In this document: piece after piece, positions 60,676-64,000 of the stretch
How the letters are laid out: each line of letters begins with the position of its first letter
Position numbering within the stretch: the stretch's first letter is position 1
DNA from: Uliginosibacterium paludis
GTDB taxonomy: Bacteria > Pseudomonadota > Gammaproteobacteria > Burkholderiales > Rhodocyclaceae
Assembly (NCBI RefSeq): GCF_039631355.1
Contig: NZ_JBDIVF010000010.1
Coordinates: 1-64,000 of the forward strand
Direction of reading: 5' to 3'
DNA: 64,000 bases
Position numbers and translations under genes: made by a program
Notes under the pieces: model-generated
Told to the model about the DNA's origin: nothing
Database searches by the model: none
The model's input: only the letters and a program-made list of their open reading frames with translations

Positions 60676-60769
60676 GCCCAACATGACGCTCAACCTCACT
60701 CCCTTCGATCGCTGGCCCTAGGACGCTGCGTGATAAGTCCGCGCAGCGCTGGTTAGCACTGCGTTGAAT
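60676..60769 (+). repeat. attC-like integron recombination site
   Basis: R'' GCCCAAC (60676-60682) fits RYYYAAC and R' GTTGAAT (60763-60769) fits GTTRRRY. Inside, L'' GCTCAACC (60688-60695) pairs with L' GGTTAGC (60751-60757) with one unpaired C, the extrahelical-base asymmetry typical of attC. Length 94 bp is in the normal range, and the site directly follows the lipoprotein gene. Confidence 0.6.
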
Positions 60770-60860
60770 ATCGGCCTTCCAAAAGTCTGACTTTCTGCAA
60801 CGGGTCGTTACGAGCCAGCGAACTGTCATCAAAAGTTGGCGATGCTTGCAGCCTGAAGGT

Positions 60861-61391
60861 TCAAGACCCCCTTTTCCACCGCCTCAGTATCTCCGGCAGC
60901 TCTGCATTGACCTTTTCCACCATAGGCTCAATGCGTGCGGCGATGGAATAAGGGATGAAGAATTGAGCGAGCAGGATGAAGAAGGCAACGGCGAGCAGCA
61001 CTGAAACCAGTGTCAGCAAATACGCCGCGGGCAGAGACGTGTGCATCACGATGAAGATCGCAAGCAGGCAAACGCCCAGGCTCATCAGGATCAAGCCGGT
61101 GACTTTCGGCACCCAGTGATCCAGTCGGAGGGTGAAGTGGTCCTCGACGAACTCCATCTCGTCTTTCCAGATCTTGGAGAGTGATCTGGCGGTAACGTCT
61201 TCCTTCATCAAGCGGATCAGCGCAACACGCGCCGGGGCGGAAGCCCACATGCCGGTTGCCTTGTAGAACTCCGCCTCGTCGATATACACCGGCGGCGCGG
61301 GCAGCTCGCTCGCAACACAATGAAGCGTGGCTTTGCCTTTGACCACCACGCCGATATTTCGCCTGAACTCGAACCTGTCTCCCATGCTCAT
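60861..61391 (-). CDS. Prophage membrane protein of unknown function
   Basis: A 176-residue protein from MSMGDRFEFRRNIG (start 61391; an upstream start at 61436 would overlap the repressor terminator). N-terminal soluble part, then two strong membrane helices (VTGLILMSLGVCLLAIFIVMH; YLLTLVSVLLAVAFFILLAQF) and a charged C-terminus. Position beside the repressor is typical of lysogenic conversion or superinfection-exclusion genes. Confidence 0.55.
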   Translation of the reverse strand: MSMGDRFEFRRNIGVVVKGKATLHCVASELPAPPVYIDEAEFYKATGMWASAPARVALIRLMKEDVTARSLSKIWKDEMEFVEDHFTLRLDHWVPKVTGLILMSLGVCLLAIFIVMHTSLPAAYLLTLVSVLLAVAFFILLAQFFIPYSIAARIEPMVEKVNAELPEILRRWKRGS

Positions 61392-61417
61392 TCCTACACG
61401 CGCTGATTGAAAAAAAC

Positions 61418-61447
61418 AGAGCCGCGCAGCAAACACTGCGCGGCTCT
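61418..61447 (-). terminator. Terminator of the repressor gene
   Basis: Perfect 12-bp stem AGAGCCGCGCAG/CTGCGCGGCTCT with a 6-base loop; on the minus strand it is followed by GTTTTTTTC. It lies 80 bp after the repressor stop. Confidence 0.85.
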
Positions 61448-61526
61448 TTCAGACGTCATTGTATGGCTTTGGCATAAGGCGGGCACCCCGCCCCACGATC
61501 CTCGATCTCTGCGAAACGACGCGGAC

Positions 61527-61928
61527 TCAGCGTTTGCGCTTCCCGCCCACGTTGAGCTCACCGATGGTGACAGGTCCGTCGATACGGGCACCCACGTTGC
61601 CGTGCACGATAAAAGAATCCCCGGAGGTTTGCCCGGTCAGTAAGGCGGCAAGCGCTGCTTTGCGGACGGCCTCCGGCGCTGCGCGATAGGCCGCCAGCAT
61701 CTCAGCCTCATTGGCTTCAACGATACCGACCGCGTGCTTGCCTGTTAGGACGTACAACACGTCGCCTCCAGCATCGGCCAGCTTAGCCAGGAACTCAGAC
61801 TTGGGTTGCGTCTCCCCCGACTCGTAAGCGCAATAGGAGCGCTTTGAGGTTCCACAACGCATGGCCATCTCATCTTGCGTGAGCCCCATTTGCTCGCGCT
61901 CGGATTTTAGGCGGTCCCAGAGATGCAT
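61527..61928 (-). CDS. Prophage repressor (XRE/CI-type, P2 C function)
   Basis: A 133-residue regulator. Start at 61928 (MHLWDRLKSEREQMG) with GGAA upstream. Residues 1-60 are an XRE helix-turn-helix (LTQDEMAMRCGTSKRSYCAYESGETQPKSEFLAKLADAG), a form frequent in P2-like phages of beta-proteobacteria and pseudomonads; the C-terminal part is a short dimer region (GNVGARIDGPVTIGELNV). It lacks the peptidase domain of lambda CI, so induction would not be by self-cleavage. Divergent from the early operon. Confidence 0.82.
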   Translation of the reverse strand: MHLWDRLKSEREQMGLTQDEMAMRCGTSKRSYCAYESGETQPKSEFLAKLADAGGDVLYVLTGKHAVGIVEANEAEMLAAYRAAPEAVRKAALAALLTGQTSGDSFIVHGNVGARIDGPVTIGELNVGGKRKR

Positions 61929-61945
61929 TTTTCTGCAATTCCTTG

Positions 61946-61974
61946 TTGACTTGTTGCAGCTTTCTGCAACAATT
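61946..61974 (+). promoter_or_regulatory. Early promoter/operator region of the immunity switch
   Basis: TTGACT (61946-61951) with 17-bp spacer and ACAATT (61969-61974) form a plausible plus-strand promoter. A 7-bp inverted repeat GTTGCAG-CTTT-CTGCAAC (61953-61970) fills the spacer, and TTTCTGCAA recurs at 61930-61938, so two repressor sites are likely. Confidence 0.5.
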
Positions 61975-62008
61975 CGGTTGTGTCTTTTACTGCATCTCAT
62001 CGTACCCC

Positions 62009-62215
62009 ATGAAAAACACCGCCGTACAAGCGCCGCGCAGCCGCACGCCAAGAGGAACTGGCGAAGCGGGGCGAATCAATCTCTCTCTGCTACCGAATGA
62101 GCGGGCAGAACTTCAAAAACGAGCAGATGCAGACGGGCGCACCCTCAGTGCCATGGCACGCGTCCTGGTGCTCCGCGCATTCTCGGATTCCACCACTCAA
62201 GGAGAGCAATCTTGA
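62009..62215 (+). CDS. Ribbon-helix-helix DNA-binding protein (Cox/Cro-like role)
   Basis: A 68-residue protein from MKNTAVQAPRSRTPRG. The C-terminal INLSLLPNERAELQKRADADGRTLSAMARVLVLRAF is an Arc/MetJ-type ribbon-helix-helix. First gene of the early operon, divergent from the repressor; the position suits a Cox/Cro antagonist. Stop overlaps the next start. Confidence 0.65.
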   Translation: MKNTAVQAPRSRTPRGTGEAGRINLSLLPNERAELQKRADADGRTLSAMARVLVLRAFSDSTTQGEQS

Positions 62216-62772
62216 AACACCTTACGATTTCCATTGAATACGCTGGACTGTCCCTACCTGTAATCAAGAACGAGCGTGGAACCGAGCTGGTACCGCTCAA
62301 ACCCGTTTCTGACTCATTCGGACTTCATTGGCCGAGCCAGTTTTCTCGAATGAAGGAAGACTGGACTGCGCGCTTTCTTGGTGTCTGCATTCAGGATATC
62401 CAGAACGCAGGTGACCAGAAGCGCGAGATGGTGTGCATCCGCCTGGACCGTGTTGCGGCCTATCTGATGAGCCTCAATCCGATCAAGATCCGAGCGGCAG
62501 GCAACACCACCGGCGCCGACTTCCTAGAAGCGCGCCTCAATGAGTGGGCCGACGCACTGCACGACTACGAAACCCTCGGGGCCGCGGTGAATGAGCGCCA
62601 CATCGCCGGCCAGGCCACGCTCCGCGCGGCGAACGCCGCCCTCAAGCTGATCCGCGCCAAGGCGGCAACGGTGTCGAAGGCCGATCGCGGTTTGATCGAC
62701 GGGCTGCTGCAGAACCTGTCCCGCGAGAACGGCATTCCCTACCAGCCCGATCTGGTGCCCAGCGCTGAGTGA
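62212..62772 (+). CDS. Phage antirepressor N-terminal-domain protein
   Basis: A 186-residue protein starting at TTG 62212 with GGAGAG upstream. LPVIKNERGTELVPLKPVSDSFGLHWPSQFSRMKEDW and VCIRLDRVAAYLMSLNP are the P22 antirepressor (Ant) N-domain pattern. The C-terminal half is helical. It may interfere with the repressor. Overlaps the previous gene by 4 bp. Confidence 0.75.
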   Translation: MKHLTISIEYAGLSLPVIKNERGTELVPLKPVSDSFGLHWPSQFSRMKEDWTARFLGVCIQDIQNAGDQKREMVCIRLDRVAAYLMSLNPIKIRAAGNTTGADFLEARLNEWADALHDYETLGAAVNERHIAGQATLRAANAALKLIRAKAATVSKADRGLIDGLLQNLSRENGIPYQPDLVPSAE

Positions 62773-62792
62773 TGATCTGAAAGGTACGCGCA

Positions 62793-63383
62793 ATGAAATC
62801 GAGCGTCATGTGTCCCGGCTCACAAAGCCTGATCGCCAGCCTACGCGCCGCCGTCACCACCTGGCGCCAGCGCAACAACTGGAGCCGTGAAACGGTGATC
62901 GCCGAGATCGTCGGCGTGCACAAGCGCATCGGCGCCGAGGCGGCCAGCGGCATTCAGTTCGAGGAAGGGGGCGACGCCTTCAACCGCATGCGCGCCAATG
63001 CCGAGCGCGTCTGGCGCTGGCTGGATGATGAGACGAAAGACACGAACCTGCTGCCGGCGAACTTCATCCGCAGCCTCATCGTGGCGCTGCCGCTCGATCT
63101 GCGTCTGCAGGTGATGGATGCGCTGCTGATGGGCACGGGCCTGCATGCCGATGTGCTGAGCGACGCGCAGAGTGATGCGAGCCTGCCCCAGCACCTGCGG
63201 CGCATCAGCAAGGAGTGCGGTGAGGCTGCGGCGAGCATTGCCCAGGTGCTGGACAAGGGCGACGCCACCGATCTGGCCAATGCCGACCGCGAGCTCGCCG
63301 AAGCGGCCGAGGCGATCGAATCTGCCCGCAATGAGATTGGCCGCCGGCGCACGGTTGCGGCTGCTTCCGCTTCTGCCGCGTAG
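62793..63383 (+). CDS. YdaT-like early phage protein
   Basis: A 196-residue helical protein. The central NRMRANAERVWRWLDDETKDTNLLPANFIRSLIVALPLDLRLQVMDALL resembles the YdaT family (small prophage regulators with a CII-like DNA-binding role, toxic in E. coli when overproduced). The C-terminus is an Ala-rich coiled coil. The match is by recalled pattern only. Confidence 0.5.
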   Translation: MKSSVMCPGSQSLIASLRAAVTTWRQRNNWSRETVIAEIVGVHKRIGAEAASGIQFEEGGDAFNRMRANAERVWRWLDDETKDTNLLPANFIRSLIVALPLDLRLQVMDALLMGTGLHADVLSDAQSDASLPQHLRRISKECGEAAASIAQVLDKGDATDLANADRELAEAAEAIESARNEIGRRRTVAAASASAA

Positions 63384-63391
63384 GAGGCGAC

Positions 63392-63748
63392 ATGGCTATC
63401 CAGACCAGCGTGCTTCGCCACACCTCGATCCCCTGCCCGCTCTGCGGCTCGATCCTCACCGTGCGCACCTCGCGCCAGCTCACCGAGGTGCTGCGCGAGG
63501 AGTATGTGGATTGCAGCAACCACTTGTGCCCGGGCCGATTCAAGGTGAGCCGCGAGATCGTGGCGAGCCTCTTCGAAGGCAGTTATGACCACGGCCTGAA
63601 GCTGCCGCAGAGCCTGCGCAAGCAGGCCCTCGCCCCGACGCCGGCGCCGGACCCGAACCAGCTCCAGCTGCCGGGGCTGGACCCGGAGCCGCCGCCCGAT
63701 CTGAGCTGCTACGGCAGCCCGCCCGGCCGCCAGGCCCGCGCGACCTGA
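63392..63748 (+). CDS. ogr: Ogr/Delta-type zinc-finger late activator
   Basis: A 118-residue protein; P2 Ogr is 72. It carries the family's zinc site CPLCGSILTV ... YVDCSNHLCPGRFKVSREIV (C-x2-C-x22-C-x4-C). Ogr binds the dyad of P2 late promoters and recruits RNA polymerase through the alpha subunit, and the three dyads seen upstream of P/O, V and FI are its presumed targets. The last 45 residues are a Pro-rich tail absent from P2 Ogr. In P2 the gene follows D; here it is in the early operon. Confidence 0.85.
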   Translation: MAIQTSVLRHTSIPCPLCGSILTVRTSRQLTEVLREEYVDCSNHLCPGRFKVSREIVASLFEGSYDHGLKLPQSLRKQALAPTPAPDPNQLQLPGLDPEPPPDLSCYGSPPGRQARAT

Positions 63749-63864
63749 TCCCCCGCTAACCCTTCGCTCGACCCACCCGACATGCCTGTTTCAGCAGGCG
63801 TGCGGGACCTTTTACGCCCGAATTCCCGACCACCACCACCCACCACGCAACCTGGAGCACCACC

Positions 63865-64000
63865 ATGAACCGTGAAATCACCCAGATCATCGAGGCGGCG
63901 GATGCCGTGAAGGCCACCGTCGAGGGCGTCGCCAATGTGGGCGACAGCGCCGCCTCCAGCGCGCTGATCGGCGCACTCGACACGCTCGATGCCGCCACCG
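63865..64000 (+). CDS. Hypothetical phage protein, cut by the window end
   Basis: Opens MNREITQIIEAADAVKATVEGVANVGDS with CTGGAG upstream and runs off the window after about 45 residues. Small helical early-operon protein; nothing more can be said. Confidence 0.55.
   Translation, partial: MNREITQIIEAADAVKATVEGVANVGDSAASSALIGALDTLDAAT

Noticed and set aside
1..64000. CRISPR array
   Set aside because: No regularly spaced direct repeats of CRISPR size were seen; repeats found are pairs or palindromes.

Overview
The window is a stretch of GC-rich chromosome from a betaproteobacterium. The run sdhCDAB - sdhE - gltA - sucA - sucB - lpdA - zapE, with a GntR regulator and a divergent mdh - CoA-ester lyase - acnB operon, is the arrangement usual in that class. 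A Rhodocyclales-type host is my inference; no marker gene here settles genus.

Layout. 1-1100: a scar of a mobile element (IS5-type transposase fragment, N-terminally truncated tyrosine recombinase) beside tRNA-Ser(GGA). 1300-15000: housekeeping genes: msrPQ, a YoaA/DinG helicase, a GspE/PulE ATPase, a protein phosphatase, an outer-membrane barrel protein, msbA, a secretin-N-domain protein, an ABC-F ATPase and zapE. 15000-26400 (minus strand): lpdA, sucB, sucA, gltA joined in frame to sdhE, sdhBADC and a GntR repressor. 26600-31330 (plus strand): mdh, HpcH/citrate-lyase-type lyase, acnB, ending in a strong terminator. 31766-33988: an orphan PAAR gene followed by a probable membrane-active effector and two downstream genes, the last a polytopic membrane protein; this looks like a type VI secretion effector/immunity cassette.

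34000 to the end: a P2-like (Peduovirus-type) prophage whose right end lies outside the window. Structural genes follow P2 order: Q and P (minus), then O N M L X, lysis genes, R S, V W J I H (fibre) G-like, FI FII E E' T U D (plus). Its late promoters can be read directly: three copies of a 22-bp dyad (TTGTRAGC-N6-GCTCACAA) sit before P/O, before V and before FI, each about 42 bp upstream of a GGCA--CT element. An Ogr/Delta-type zinc-finger activator, the expected ligand, is encoded at 63392 in the early region instead of behind gene D.

Between gene D and the immunity region is about 5 kb of non-P2 cargo with lower GC: a HEPN-motif protein flanked by imperfect direct repeats, a coiled-coil single-span membrane protein, a DUF2971 protein, a lipoprotein that looks like an integron cassette with its own attC-like site, and a membrane protein. 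Then come the CI-type repressor (minus), a divergent ribbon-helix-helix protein, an antirepressor-N-domain protein, a YdaT-like protein, Ogr and the start of one more gene. No replication gene or integrase of the prophage is inside the window.

Most notable observations: the sdhE-gltA single reading frame, the PAAR/effector/immunity cassette, the conserved late-promoter architecture, a holin-endolysin fusion, the attC-like site inside prophage cargo, the HEPN cargo gene bracketed by repeats, and a pair of unknown paralogous small genes inserted between tail genes S and V.
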